From Aplidium turbinatum (taxonomy: Eukaryota; Chordata; Ascidiacea; Aplousobranchia; Polyclinidae): a DNA stretch of 64,000 nucleotides. Position 1 is the first letter of the stretch. Each line of letters opens with the position of its first letter. The stretch spans positions 5,680,798-5,744,797 of the forward strand of contig OU964925.1 in the NCBI GenBank assembly GCA_918807975.1, written 5' to 3'. Below are positions 1 through 11,875 of the stretch, in pieces. A program made the position numbers and the translations under genes. The notes beneath the pieces are model-generated. The model ran no database searches, was not told the DNA's origin, and worked only from the letters and a program-made list of their open reading frames with translations.

Positions 1-230
1 AAATCAGCAAGATGGCAGTATGACCATTCCAATCATCGTTTGCAAACTTTTTAACGCCCCTGTTTTTGGGTTGAATTCCCGAATTCATTGAAATTTTTTA
101 AAACAACTCATCGAATTGTTTCAACTCAATTACGAATATTAATTTCTTATTGAAAAGAATTAAAACGGCTTCGAATGAATGAAAACTTCAGTGATCATAC
201 ACGGGGCAGAAGGAGATATCCTGGGCCCCT

Positions 231-564
231 TCCGGTGTAACGGTCCAAGAGTTACTGCGGTCCAAAAGTTACCAGGGTTGCCAGATGTAATTAGTTATTT
301 TTTTTATGAAAATAATTGTAATTTCTACAGCTCAAAAAGTTACATTGACAATTTTAGGCATTAATTAATCTTAAATGAAAAAGTATGCATTATTTTGAGA
401 GTAACTACCCAATTAAACTTGGTTGTAAAATTTTTGTTTTTGTATTGCCTTCAGAAGCGCCGGGCAGCTCTTGTTATTTGTAGTGTGACGTCATTTTTAG
501 AGTGCCACGCTACAGCAGCACGGTAACTTTTGGACCGCAGTAACTCCTGGACCGTTACACCGGA
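231..564. mobile_element. MITE-like element with 43-bp terminal inverted repeats
   Basis: The stretches 231-273 and 522-564 are inverted copies of each other over 43 bases with one or two mismatches; they begin TCCGGTGTAACGG on each strand. The 250-bp middle is AT-rich and has no coding capacity. This is the form of a non-autonomous DNA transposon. I could not define a target-site duplication, so the superfamily is open. Seen directly: the inverted repeat. Inferred: transposon origin. Confidence 0.75.
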
Positions 565-920
565 TAGTAACTTGGTAGTTTTCACATTGATTTCACGTAG
601 ACAGACGTTGAATCTATTTCAAAAGAACCATTGTCCATTATGCTAGCTGAATCTTACAAGAAGGCATACGCCTGGTCTTTCATTTACCTTCCTAGAATGT
701 CCGATTTTCTTCCATTCTTTGAAAGGCTTTCTTTATCCCTTGCAAGCAAAAGTTGCCCTTTCGTTTACTCAGTACTTGATAAGAATTTTAGTTTCAATGA
801 AATTCAACAGCAGCGCGTTGCTTAAAGTCTTGTTTGTGGATTAGCAAGTACGTGAGTTTCTTGTCTGTGTATTTGAGTGTTTTCCTTTTTTATTTTGATG
901 CTTCTTGTTCAGTAGACTAT

Positions 921-998
921 CCCAGCCAGCAATTCAGTCCTTTATGAAACGTCTTTTGACGTTGAATCAATGTACGAAAAGATGAATTGCTGTTTGAG
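921..998. repeat. Palindrome family (PAL) copy
   Basis: It starts CCCAGCCAGCAATTCAG and runs into a near-inverted copy of itself, with a centre of the ACGTC..GACGTTGAATCA type. It ends GAATTGCTGTTTGAG. It matches the other PAL copies of this window in ends, centre and length. Confidence 0.7.
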
Positions 999-1317
999 AT
1001 GTTGATCTACAATTTATTGCTCATTTACTTTTTTAAGTATTACCTGTACTGCGTCATTTCTACATCGGCTGAAAGCATTTGAAACAACTGTGTCTGACAA
1101 CATATGAAGTCATTGGCAACTCATCCAAAACCTTCCCTTTTTTGCATTGTTTTAACGTCTCCTGATGTTATGGTTATCTTCCTGTTGTAATATGTGGTTT
1201 GTGGGCGTGTGTTTTTCATCCACAGCTGCCATCACAATTCTCCCTTGAATGAAAAATAATGTACTTCTATTGTAAAAAGGAACTACACTGCCTGCTTTGC
1301 CACCAATGTTTAGTTTT

Positions 1318-1403
1318 CCCAACCAGCGTTTAAGTCATTTTTACAGTGATTAAACGTCTGCAGACGTTGATTTAATGAAAACAACGACTGATTTGTTGGT
1401 TGG
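1318..1403. repeat. Palindrome family (PAL) copy with intact centre
   Basis: The ends CCCAACCAGCG and ATTTGTTGGTTGG are inverted relative to each other. The centre AACGTCTGCAGACGTT is a perfect 16-bp palindrome. It is one of the best preserved copies of the family in this window. Confidence 0.75.
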
Positions 1404-1480
1404 TGTTCTTGATATGAAGCCAACACATGAAACCTTTTGGAAAGATTACGTGTTTGTGAGGTTATGCAGTTGTTTCGAAA

Positions 1481-1606
1481 GGTAAACTTTAAAGCATGAC
1501 CATAGAATTAACAAGAAAGAAATTTTAATTTCTCTGTTTCAAAACCCACACTTTTTTGCTTTTCTTTCTTCCTTGTCAATTCTATGGTCATGTTCTAAAG
1601 TTTACC
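1481..1606. mobile_element. Small inverted-repeat element (126 bp)
   Basis: The left arm GGTAAACTTTAAAGCATGAC and its inverted partner at 1567-1606 pair over about 40 bases with few mismatches. The ~40-bp spacer is pyrimidine-rich on the + strand. The similarity may extend a little beyond both ends. It is a hairpin-type MITE; the superfamily is unknown. Confidence 0.7.
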
Positions 1607-2459
1607 GTTTTGAAAACTGGTTTTGCAGTGTTTCAAGATGGTCCTTCGAGATTTGCCAAGTTACCATTGTTGCGTTTATGCCAGACGTCGAATTACATTG
1701 GATCAACGTACCGGTAACAATTTTCACATTATCGCCGTGCTTTCCCTTCGCTTTTATGTAGATACATGCCGCATTTTCTTTCGTAATAAAAGAATTCCCG
1801 ACAATGCAAAATGTTTTAACTTTCCTAATCTGGCTTCAAAATGTTTAAGAATAGACTTAGGTTACATTCTCGTATTTTTCCCCGTCAAAGCGTACCTGAG
1901 TCATCTCAGCAACATTTCCAGTAAAGCTGTGGAGTGTGGACTCACTATGGAAATGGTCTCTTGGTCTGGGCTCCTGTTCCAAATCTATGATGTTTTAACT
2001 GCAGCTCCGGGTCCATTATATCGTCAGGAAACGAAAGTGTTCTCTGGTCAATCACCAGTCGGCAAGGTTTTAAGATTTGCGTTCGTCAACCCAAAGTCAG
2101 CAGTTAATTACAGTTAACTTATAAATTACTGTAACTTGTGAAAACTGTTTAAGGTAATTGCGTCGAATTGATATCCCACAAGAGAAAGTGGAATTCAATG
2201 TCACATGAAATTTTTTATTGTTTTCCCTTTGCATTTGAAGTATTTCTCCATTTTGCTTCAAAGGACCCTGACCTTTATTTTGCAGTATCAAGGTCGACTG
2301 CAGCGACTTCTCCACCAATCTTTATTATTGGCATCTTCAATTTTTAAGTTTCACTTTGTCAGATCTTCTTTATGCTGTCACTTAATGTTATTGTTTGCTA
2401 AGCACTGAAAGACCACGGTAAGAGTACGGTAGCCGAAACTAATCCCAAGTTTTTGAAGA

Positions 2460-3748
2460 AAATACGGTACTCTATTTCAAAGATTTGAAAGATGAACTGC
2501 TGAAAGATGTAGTTGGCATATGGAACAAAACTGGTCTTTCAGTGCTTAGCAAACAGAGAATTGAAGCCAAGTTAAAAGACGTGATAGAGAAGTACAATAC
2601 AGCAAGAAAGAAAGAAATGAAACGCAGAGGTAATGAGGTTAATCAAGAATGGTTACAGAACTTGTTCGATATATGTGCATGTAAGTGAAGTGTTCGATTT
2701 CCGAAAATCTGGTTGTTTTTCAAAAGAAACTCTCTTGCAGCTGTGAACTCGAAAACCGAGTCCAGGAGAAAGGAATCGCTTTCTTGAAAGATCAGCAAAA
2801 AGATTGAAAAATGTTTATCGGTGGCGTAGATGTCAACCATGTAGAAAAGGCTTTAGAACGGGAAAATCATAAAAGGAGGTGGGAAACGAGCAGTGAAGTT
2901 GAACAACCGAGCACTTCTGGCATACAATCTGCCAAAGCATCAGCATTACTATGTTCAAAACAGAGAAAAAGAAATGAAGCAGTTAGATGTCTACACGGTA
3001 GCGAAAGCGACTCTGATGGGGATATGAATTGGGAAGATGATAGGGAATACGAGCATCTGAAACCAGCTATTGGGGGAAAAGTGTACAAGAAAGTGCATTC
3101 TTTTTCCATAAATGATAGAAGTTGTGTAGCCTACTTGCTGATCGTAGGATGACTTCGGTACGCCAACAGCTGCAATGCTGCATCACCTTCGACAGTATAC
3201 CGCCAACGACAAAAAAAACAAGAGAAAAATCTCTGATGGAAAGTGAGAACCTTCTCAACTCAGCTTCTGCCATGCAGTTATGTTATGATGGGCGCGTTGT
3301 CGATAAAATAGATCGATACGTTTTCTTGGGTCAACTTGTTGATGATAATGGCATGAACCACGAAAGTGTGCTTGCTGTTAAATATTTTCCCAAAAGTGTG
3401 TCGGTCACTGCAGCACTGATTTTTGACACCATCATCCAGGAGGCTTGCAGAGTTCACCTATCCCAAGTATATTCAGTCATGGCTGATACGACTGCTCTCA
3501 ATGCAGGAAAAAAGTCCGGAGTCAATACTCGACTGGTCAATTATTTTAATGATGAAGTTGGTCATGATATTCATACCTTTAAATGTATGTCCCACATAAA
3601 CGAAATATATCTTTCCCACGTCATTTCTTTTGTGGACGGCGCCAAGAAGGGTCCCGGAGCAATGCAAGATGGGACTTTGCTTAACCAGATAGCAAGACTA
3701 GACAAGCCCAGTACTGAAACCTTAACACCAACTATTACTACGCAATAA
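2460..3748 (+). pseudogene. Decayed transposase-like gene of an unnamed family
   Basis: Three blocks read in three frames. Block one (2485-2680) has an alpha-helical, Lys-rich sequence ending in NLFDICAC, followed by a good donor (GTAAGT at 2681) and an acceptor before 2742. Block two (2742 to about 3120) includes the tract KMFIGGVDV and an acidic Ser-rich linker. Block three (about 3130-3748) includes LCYDGRVVDK, then MADTTALNAGKKSG and CMSHINEIYLSHV. I remember this order, with a DTT..N.G motif and a C..H.NE motif, from multi-copy transposon-like proteins of insects, crustaceans and marine invertebrates, but I cannot name the superfamily. An in-frame TGA just before KMFIGG (near 2805) and a one-base frame change near 3130 break it. 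No terminal repeats were found. Confidence 0.5.
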
Positions 3749-4549
3749 CAGCTTCCAAGAGTGGAAAAATACAGAAAAACTTATTATCTTGATCACCTGA
3801 TCTCTGTTCATCAGGAGAAAATAGACCGAAAATCAGATTTTTTGAAATAACTTTTTTTCTCAAGCAGGTATACCTTAATATTCTCTACATCAGGTATAGG
3901 AAACCGACCCTTCTGCGCATTTTGATACTAATTTTGTCGATCTATGATGTGTGGTTCCGGAGATACGCCCAAATTTCGAGATTTTGAGGCCCAAAAATTT
4001 CAAACCTAGTGGACCACCTCAATATGACGTCATAATTGAAACAAAATTGGGGTGTAAACTTTTTTCCCCAAATACCACCAGATGGGACCCCAGGCATTTT
4101 GAATTTCAAAAATGGTGAAAAAATGAAACACCCTATTGTGTAGCCTACAGAGGTTGAATCAATGTGATAAGGGCTGCCTTGCTGACTGAAAAGTCTAAAT
4201 TTTGTTTGAAGTAAATTTTTGATTTGTTGCTGAAAATGCTACATTTTGTGAGTTCTGAAACTCAGCAACAACGTTTTCCAAGAGCTCCACCAAGACGGCT
4301 TGATTGTCTTTGCTTTTGAAGTAGCTACGCTGATATTCTACAGTTTCTTCAAGTGAACATCGTTTTCTTGAACCTGCCTTTGCACGTCATCAAGGAAGAA
4401 TTTGCATTGATAATCACTTGGGTAGAAAAGGAAGTTTTTTAAACGTTTCAAAATGTGGCAGATTAAAGAAATGTTACGGAAAACTTTTTACTGAGTGACT
4501 AATGTGTGCCGTAGCGCTTTTTTCGTGTTCAGACTTACACCTGGTGGTT
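3749..4549. other. No recognisable feature
   Basis: AT-rich sequence with no long open frame, no clear inverted repeat and no similarity that I could see to other parts of the window. Confidence 0.5.
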
Positions 4550-4813
4550 GAAGATTAAGTGGACGGGAAGGCAAGGAAGCCAATCTTCATGTCCACCTTC
4601 AGGCATGCCCTTAAGTGAAGTGTCCGCTTGTCGAAGTGTTGTTGCCAAGGTTCCGGAGAATTATTCCATCCATTTGGTGCCGATGAATGAAAAGCAGTCA
4701 TTAGAATGTGTTGCTCAAGCGCTCACCACGAAAGTCGAACCAGAGCCGCTTGATCTTGAAGAAGCTTCTTGGTTTACGAAGTCGCGCTAACCAACTGAGC
4801 CATCGGGCGGACT
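4550..4813 (-). mobile_element. tRNA-derived SINE, family A
   Basis: On the - strand the 5' end reads GCCCGATGGCTCAGTTGGTT, a tRNA-like A box. About 60 bases later comes CTGGTTCGACTTTC, a B-box-like motif. The tRNA-unrelated body has CTTGAGCAACACATTCTAA and ATGGATGGAATAATTC, and the 3' part contains GGCATGCCTGAAGG. The same body is found at 16321-16620, 37880-38610 and, in part, near 46.2 and 48.0 kb. Family membership rests on these shared blocks. Confidence 0.8.
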
Positions 4814-7078
4814 ATCTGTTCATAGGGCCGGGCTTTTCATTGGTACCGGACCAAAATTACTCTCTCAACGGCCCTGAATGTGTGTCTTGAAACGATGATC
4901 ACAAAGTGGATTGTCTTTTGCTTTTATAGGCAAAATTTAAGGTGTTCAAAACTGTAAATTTTATAGCATCAACTAATCTGCTTTGTCTTCAATCAGCATC
5001 TGTAGGCTACAAAATTTGCAGTGGTTTTCTGACCAACCACAGTCAAGCGGCCTACTGGAAAATATCCCCAATTCCCATTCCCAATAGGCTGGAACAGCTC
5101 CATTCATTGATAGGCCTACAATTTTTGATAGCAAAAAAAAATTAAATCTTTATGGCATTTTGCCATGAAACTTCTTTTTGTAGGTTTTCCAAAAGTTCAG
5201 TTTATCACAACGTTTCGTTTTTAAATGTTTTGCAAAAATTGTGGTCTTGCAATTATTTTATTACAAAAATCGATTTGAATTTCAAAATAAAACTCTTTAA
5301 AAAAAATTATTGGAATGAAATCAAGACTAGCAAACTGACTTGGCGATTCTACGTTCTTTGTGTTTAACTTGCTACCATAAAACGATTTTCAATAAAATTT
5401 TGCCCCATTGCGGTCTGACCACCATTGCCAGAGCTTTCAAACGAGATTTGGCCTGAGCAGCGACCGTACAGCTACGTCACTAAAGACTATAGCAATCAGC
5501 TAATCGCGCAACAATTGTTACTGCGGGGGATTTGACTGTAGGCTATGTATGTATGTACATCAAAACAACACATTTCAACAGCAAAACATCAGACAGTTTG
5601 CTCAAAACATCAGATGTGGTAACGTGGCTTTCGTTATTGCTGTCTTTAGTGACGTATTCTCGAGCAGTGTTTGCACTTTTTGGTCATTTTGAAAAAAATG
5701 AAAATAAATGAAACATTGGACTTTGGGCCTTACCAGCGCCATTGAAAACAAATTTTTTTCGGTAATTTTTTTGAAATGTATTCTTGAATGTTCAGTTTAC
5801 TCATTTTAATGCTTAATTCCCGTTTGAAATTTTCATTTAGTATGCCTTTAACTTTTCAAAAGCGAAACAGACAGTTTTAAACAGGCCGAATTTATAACCG
5901 TTAGGAGATGCAAATGAGTCATAGTTGTGCCTCAAAGATGCGACTTTGTATTGCACAACCTTTTATAAGCAACAACATAAAATAAACACGCACGACTTGA
6001 AAATGAAAAGTCGACTTGGTGATAGTAGGCTAGGCTATGTTTGAAATGAGTTTATCATCAAACTCAAAAAATGTTGTTGGTTACCTGCGCTAGTTTGTGC
6101 TTCATGTCTGTTGTGGAATTCAAATTGTTATGGTGCTTATTTTATTCGCATTATTTGTAATTGTACCATATAGCCTACTAATATTCTCGCAACAGACGAA
6201 ATAAAAGGTTTCTCTCTCCCGTGGTTATGGAAGTTACATTTCAGATGTGTACTTCACCTACCACGTAGGCTGCTACACATCCCAAGTCACTTGCAGTTTC
6301 TAAATTTAAATGCAATGAGTGGTAAATTCAACCTTACCATTATCTATTTTCGTTATGTTTGTTGTGTACAATGTGCATTAAAGCTATACGAAAAGAGCTA
6401 GAATCAGTCATCTTTGCAACGAAAATAATCAACAAACTTGCTCTGCCTTGGCTTGTTTTTCCCTATTTTGAATCATCTTGACTAGTTTGCCCAGCACTAA
6501 ATGAAAGCCTCGTGCTTGCTGTGACCCACGTGACTGGTTCCGTAGCTCTCATTGGATGATACATTCTACAGAAAAAAACACAGCACGAGGTTGCATCAAG
6601 AAGAATGAGAAAAAAGTTCAATCTTGGCTCGATTGCTATTGATGAAGTGTTGATCATGAGAGTGGTGGCAGGTTAAAATGGCTGAATTGGCTTGCAGGTT
6701 GAGGAAGAAAATTTGATTGATGTTAAAGCTAACTTATCTTTTCAAGTTTGTATTTTCGGGCAACCAGTGAATGTAATCGTTTACTGCCAAAAACTTTTCA
6801 ACTAGACTGCAACCCGAAATTTCACATTGCAAGCGTAATGAACAGGTTTGATTAGAGGTGCAAAGTCACTCTTTTTGCATCATTGTAGCCTTTGCCAAAA
6901 TATTGAAGTAGACAGAGCGACCATCCAAAGTCACTACAAGTGTGCGAAAAAAACAGTCTAAGTTTTCAAAGAAATGGCAATAGAGTTTTCATACAGCAGA
7001 CATACCGGTATTCAATTTTTCCTATGCCGTACAACAAAATGTCTTAATCTTACTACTAAACTAATTATTTGTTTTCAG
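4814..7078. other. Upstream region of mex3; no coding feature
   Basis: No open frame here looks genuine. The region ends in a good splice acceptor (TTTGTTTTCAG ending at 7078), which precedes the first coding exon of mex3. At least one non-coding 5' exon and the promoter must therefore lie somewhere upstream, but I cannot place them. Confidence 0.5.
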
Positions 7079-7115
7079 ATTTTTATAGCTTTATTAGTTA
7101 ATTTTGTAATCAGAA

Positions 7116-10100
7116 ATGAATTCAGACGAAATTATGCAAAACCTGAATGTGTTGCTGGATCAAGAAACAACCACTGCAAGTGAAAATGTTCGTCCAGAGA
7201 AAGACCGTGAATTTAATTTTGTGCTGGAGATGTCGAGCTTAACAAAGTTAGGTGATCCTGGTGATGACGATAAAGCATCCAATTCCAGTTATGATGAAAT
7301 CACAAAATGCAAGAAAAATCAAAATATGACTGAATGCGTTCCTGTGCCAAGCTCAGAACATGTCGCAGAGATTGTTGGAAGACAAGGTAAGGAAAAATAA
7401 ACGCTGGTACTTTTAACAACCATTGGTTAAAAATGCTTATGCATTTAAATACAAGGCTGTGGCTATATTTACACTATATAGCCTAGTGTAATAATAGCCT
7501 CAATAGTGTTGCCAGATAAGGAATTCTGCCTTAATTTGAGAAAAAAAGTTTAAAGCTGTTGAAAACAAAAACTTGTATTTTGGAAATTTTTTTTTAGTCC
7601 TGGGCAAACAGATGCAACCTACCGTAGTTCATACCATGAACAGTTCGTACCCTCAGTTCGTACCTTAAAAAAATCGAGAGAAAAAATTAAAAAAGCCGAA
7701 GTCGCTGATCGCAGTTTCCGCAATCATTTTAAAATTTTCCCTTTGAAAAGATTGTGAGAAAAATTAGCAAGCCGAAGTCCGCTGATTGCAGTTTTCGTAA
7801 ACATTTTTCCGCAGTTTCCGCTAACCCTAACCATAGAGTAATCTATGCTCTAACCCTAACCTTCGCTGATCGCAATTTCCGCAAACATTTTTCCGCAGTT
7901 TCTGCTAACCCTTACCCTAATTCTAACCATAAAGTAATCTATGCTCTTACCCTCGCTGATCGCAGTTTCCGCAAACATTTTTCCGCTAACCTTTACCCTA
8001 ACCATAGAGAAATCTATGCTCTAACCCTCGCTGATCGCAGTTTCCACTTACCCATGGATCACAGAATTAAAAATTAATAAAAATTAAAAATAAGAATTAA
8101 AAATCTAATTAAAAGAAATAAAAATCTAATTCAGTGATCCATGGCTTACCCTAACTCTAACCATAGAGTAATTTATGCTCTAACCCTCGCTGATCGCAGT
8201 TTCCGCAAACATTTTTCTGCCGTTTCCGCTAACCCTTACCCTCGAGTTTGTTTCAAATTGTTTGGGGAAACTCCGATCAGCGACTTCGGTGTTGTGTTAT
8301 TAAACTGCGATCAGCGACTTCGGCTTTTTTTAATTTTTTCTCTCGATCTTTTCAGGGTACGAACTGACTGTACGAATGGTTCAAGGTACAAACTAGGTTG
8401 CACCCTGGGCAAACGTCAAAACCCTAATCTTAATCCTAACTCTAACCCTTACCTTAACCCTTCCTAACTTTAATCCTAACTCTGGCAACACATGATTGTA
8501 ACCATGGAATTAAGTGTGGAAAAATAGCCACTTAAATACAAATACTAGTGTACTCAGAGGTTTCTGCTCAAGTTTTGTGTTTGTGATTCTATTCTCTAAT
8601 CCTAGATCCTTTTAGAATTTCGTCCAGTTTTCAGACCAATGCGGTTCAGTGTCATTAAATTTAGTTATATGTGCTGCAGAAATCTAGTATGGTACTAGGC
8701 CTACCTCATTTTTTATATTGGTGTTCAGAATTAACTATGTTCATTGTGAAAGCAATACTTAGGCTATTGTTAAGGGCTTCCTGACTCAATTGTTGTGGTT
8801 TATATGTTTAGGTTGCAAAATCAAAGCACTTAGAAACAAAACAAACACTTACATTAAAACACCTGTGCGTGGTGAAGAACCAGTCTTTGTAGTCACTGGA
8901 AGAAAAGAAGATGTTGCAATGGCTCGACGAGAGTTGCAGTCAGCTGCAGAACATTTTACGCAAATTAGGTGAGCTTAAAATTATATATACTATCTGAGGA
9001 TACTTCAAAATTGATGTAATTTTTTACTGAGGCTTTCAAAGCATCTTTTAGATGTGCCGTTTATAGTTAGATCAAGATTTGAAGAGTAACAATAAATGTA
9101 AAGAAAAATCTGAACGCTATCATTGTTCATCTTTTCAATTTTTGTCAAGAATAACATAGCCTTTCATGAGTTGCAAATGTATTTTTACTACCACTTTGCA
9201 TACCAGACCATCATTATAAGTGAATAAATAGAAGAAAATAGTGTTTTGTGATAAATGCACAGCTAAGATATTGTTTTTATGTAATGTAGGCTACTGGTTT
9301 TATATGACCAGTAGCTATTCATACCATATATTGTGAATATCTGAGGATATATGCACATGTCCATTGCCCACTCGAGCATGACAAATTCTATTCTTTCATT
9401 TTCTCTTAAAACAAAAATTGAATGAATGATGAAATCAAAAGAAATTGAATGAATGATTGAATGATGAAAAAGTGTGTATATAATATAACCTCAAGAGTTT
9501 TTTACAACTGAATCTGTGGCTTGTGCGCTGTTTTTGTGTTGGAAGGTTTAATACAGCCAGGAAGCGCTTTTTTTAAAAAACTAAGTTCTAAATCAAAGCA
9601 ACACAATCATTATCGTCCTGCTTTTTTGTGGTGAATTTTCAATTTGAGTACAATACAGCTAAATCCTTTTGTGTCTTTTCAAGTATGAATAATAAAGTTA
9701 CAGAGTTTTTTTAATTTGCTGAAATTTTAGAAATTCACTGGGTTAGTTTTCATCATAAGGGGATGTAACTATGTTTGCTGAATGAACTTCCGTGTGATCT
9801 TTATTTCAACGCACTTTGTTTTTGCTGTTAACAAGTTAGTTTGGTGACTGTAAAAAGTAACAATATAATACTTATTAAGTGTTTCACCAAGGTATAATTT
9901 AAAAATTTTAGTTTTGCAATTTGCTTTATTTATTGCTGCCACCTTTATGTACGTTTATTATGCATGCCGCGCGACTCAATGTTTTGTAAAACGACGTAGA
10001 GCTGATGTATTAAGCATACCTTGTATATTGCCATGCTCGACTGATGTATATTGCCATGCTCGACTGAACATGTGCATTGTGCAATTGCATGTAGCCTCTG

Positions 10101-11875
10101 CTGTTATAAAAAGTGTAGCTTTCATTTAACCTAATTTTGCCTCAATTTCACTACATGCAAGATTAACCATTTCAGAGCTTCTAGAAATAGGCATGCATAT
10201 CTTGGAGAAAATCTTGCTGCCCCTGATGGAGGGTCTTTCACCTTGCCGGTTCGGGTGCCTTATCGAGTTGTTGGACTTGTAGTTGGACCAAAAGGTGCTA
10301 CCATAAAAAGAATCCAGCAGCAGACACACACTTACATTGTTACTCCAAGCAGAGACAAGGAACCTGTGTTTGAAGTTACAGGTAACAACCTGCTTTTGAT
10401 ATGTGGCTAGTGGCTACTTTTAATTGAGTATGGAACTGTCTTATTTAATTGACTTGTATAGTTTTAATCATCAGACTCTGGTCAATGTATTCTTCGATGA
10501 TAGTTTGAAGTTGAACTTGCTCAGCAATCACAAGTTTTGTTGCAGGACTACCTGAAAATGTTGAGAAAGCTAAAGAAGAAATTGAAGCTCACATTGCTTC
10601 CCGAACTGGTACACAGCAAACCAGCATTGATGATGACTTTCGAAGTAATGGTACTGAAGTAGGGAGCCCACCAATGTATCAGAAGTTCAGTCAAGCTATG
10701 GCATATTCACAATTGTACAATTCTGAGTAAGTAAGAACGTCTTGTTTTTCAGCCTGTGGTTTTAATTTCTAGTTGTTTTTAGTCAAGCTGCTAACCATTC
10801 AATTTGTTTACAGATCAGCACTCCCACAGAACTTGTACAACAGTGCCACTCAAGCAGGGACCTCAAGTTATTTTCGTGCTGGTTTACCTAACTCCAGTTT
10901 GTATTCCACCTACAATACTTCGCGTGATCAACCACAGCATCCAGGTAATGCTCTGTCCCTGTTATGTGCCAATTCGACGATCTCTACGATTCGTTTTAAT
11001 ATGAAATAGAACTTAAGAGATTATTTTTTCCTTTCAGCTGAATCACTGTCAACACATTTCCAACCGACAGAAGGTGTTCCTGCTGCTCAACATAACGTCA
11101 TGAGCTTCCCTTTCAGCCAAGCTGTTGGTAGATCTGCTTCCCATTGGAATGAAAGTGGGATTGATGACACATCTGGGTCTCTCGACCACCCAGCAGTGGC
11201 AAATCCACAAGCGTTTGGATTTAATGCTTTTTCAACTCAGACTTTTGGGTCAGAGAGAAGTAGTGTAACACCAAATGGATTAAGTCCCTCTTCATCTGTT
11301 GGTGTGTTTCCTCGATTGTCTCCTACCTTGTTCGATAAAGAACCTTTTTCCCTCGGAGGCAGTCACCCAGCAGCACGACGTGTTGCTTCGGATGAATCAA
11401 GTTCCGGCAGTGTTGCAAAAGGTGCTGCAGTTACTCTTCCTCTCAACATCGAGAGCGGGTACAACTCAGGTAAACAGCGTTTCTCCACTTACGATTAGAA
11501 TAGCTGTTTTAATTGCAAACAAATTTTCTTAATCGACTAGCAGACATGTTTGTTGTCTTTCGTGTGTTTTTCTAGTCAACCTTTTGCTTACACACATGCT
11601 TGTGTTTATTTGCAGGGGTAACCAACAGTGCTGCTGGATCACCTGAAGAAGGGTCCACACTTGAACAGCGTCTTGCTCAACTCGCACTTGGTGAGTCCAC
11701 ACTGGAGCGGTGTCTGATTTGCAACCAGGGGGCAGTAGTTGCTGCTTTTGTGCCTTGTGGCCACAATCTCTTCTGTTACAACTGTGCTGACTTGTGTGTT
11801 AAGCAAGACAATCCGGTATGTCCTTTCTGCCAGAAAACTGTCACCTTAGCTTTGCGTATTAAAAACAAATGTTAA
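7116..11875 (+). CDS. mex3: MEX-3 family RNA-binding protein (two KH domains, RING finger)
   Basis: Seven coding exons: 7116-7386, 8812-8968, 10176-10381, 10546-10726, 10814-10944, 11038-11469 and 11616-11875. All introns are GT/AG and all phases agree, giving 545 residues. The start ATG has an in-frame stop (TAA at 7107) just upstream in the same exon. KH1 (about residues 75-140) carries the loop GRQG (88-91) and [18 protein letters not shown]2 (about 165-235) carries GPKG (180-183) and [17 protein letters not shown] Ser/Pro-rich linker follows. The C-terminal C3HC4 RING (about 492-535) reads [27 protein letters not shown] spacing and RING match animal MEX-3. Family role (known): binds mRNA 3' UTRs and represses or destabilises targets in germline and early embryo; RING versions can act as E3 ligases. 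The intron dividing KH1 falls inside the last glycine codon of the GRQG loop. Confidence 0.95.
7610..8403. mobile_element. Fold-back element with internal tandem repeats
   Basis: Arms of about 120-130 bp (7610-7740 and 8275-8403) are inverted copies. Both contain AGTTCGTACC, ATCGAGAGAAAAAATTAAAA and GAAGTCGCTGATCGCAGTTT. An 11-bp direct repeat CCTGGGCAAAC flanks the element exactly on both sides (7599-7609 and 8404-8414), as a target-site duplication would. The middle is built from partial tandem copies of a ~85-bp unit (CGCTGATCGCAGTTTCCGC, then CTAACC-rich tracts). The open frame 7754-8077 is only translated repeat. Long arms plus a 9-11 bp duplication are known for Mutator-like and fold-back elements; the assignment is inference. 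Confidence 0.75.
8051..8145. repeat. Nested inverted repeat CCATGGATCAC
   Basis: CCATGGATCACAGAATT and AATTCAGTGATCCATGG are inverted copies around a spacer made almost wholly of A, T and AAAATTAA words. It interrupts the tandem units inside the fold-back element, so it is probably a separate small insertion. Confidence 0.6.

Larger units (their letters stand above)
565..2420. other. No recognisable gene; short palindromic repeats only
   Basis: Short open frames occur on both strands (for example 1623-2117) but show no recognisable domain, no splice context and no codon pattern that stands out. The stretch holds two copies of the ~85-bp palindrome family (921-998 and 1318-1403) and one longer-armed palindrome (1481-1606), listed separately. 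Confidence 0.6.
7501..8501. mobile_element. Possible outer element around the fold-back, in mex3 intron
   Basis: CAATAGTGTTGCCAG (about 7501-7515) and its inverted counterpart CTGGCAACACATGATTG (about 8485-8501) bracket the fold-back element. They share about 11 bases in inverted orientation. This may be an older element into which the fold-back inserted, or chance similarity. Confidence 0.3.

Noticed and set aside
1623-2117. 164-codon open frame on the + strand
   Set aside because: No domain, unusual composition and no splice signals that would connect it to anything.
7754-8077. 107-codon open frame on the + strand
   Set aside because: It is the translation of ~85-bp tandem units in the fold-back element (repeated [10 protein letters not shown] phrases).
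7800-8470. CTAACC-like repeats as an interstitial telomere
   Set aside because: The words are scattered and degenerate inside longer tandem units, not a (TTAGGG)n run.
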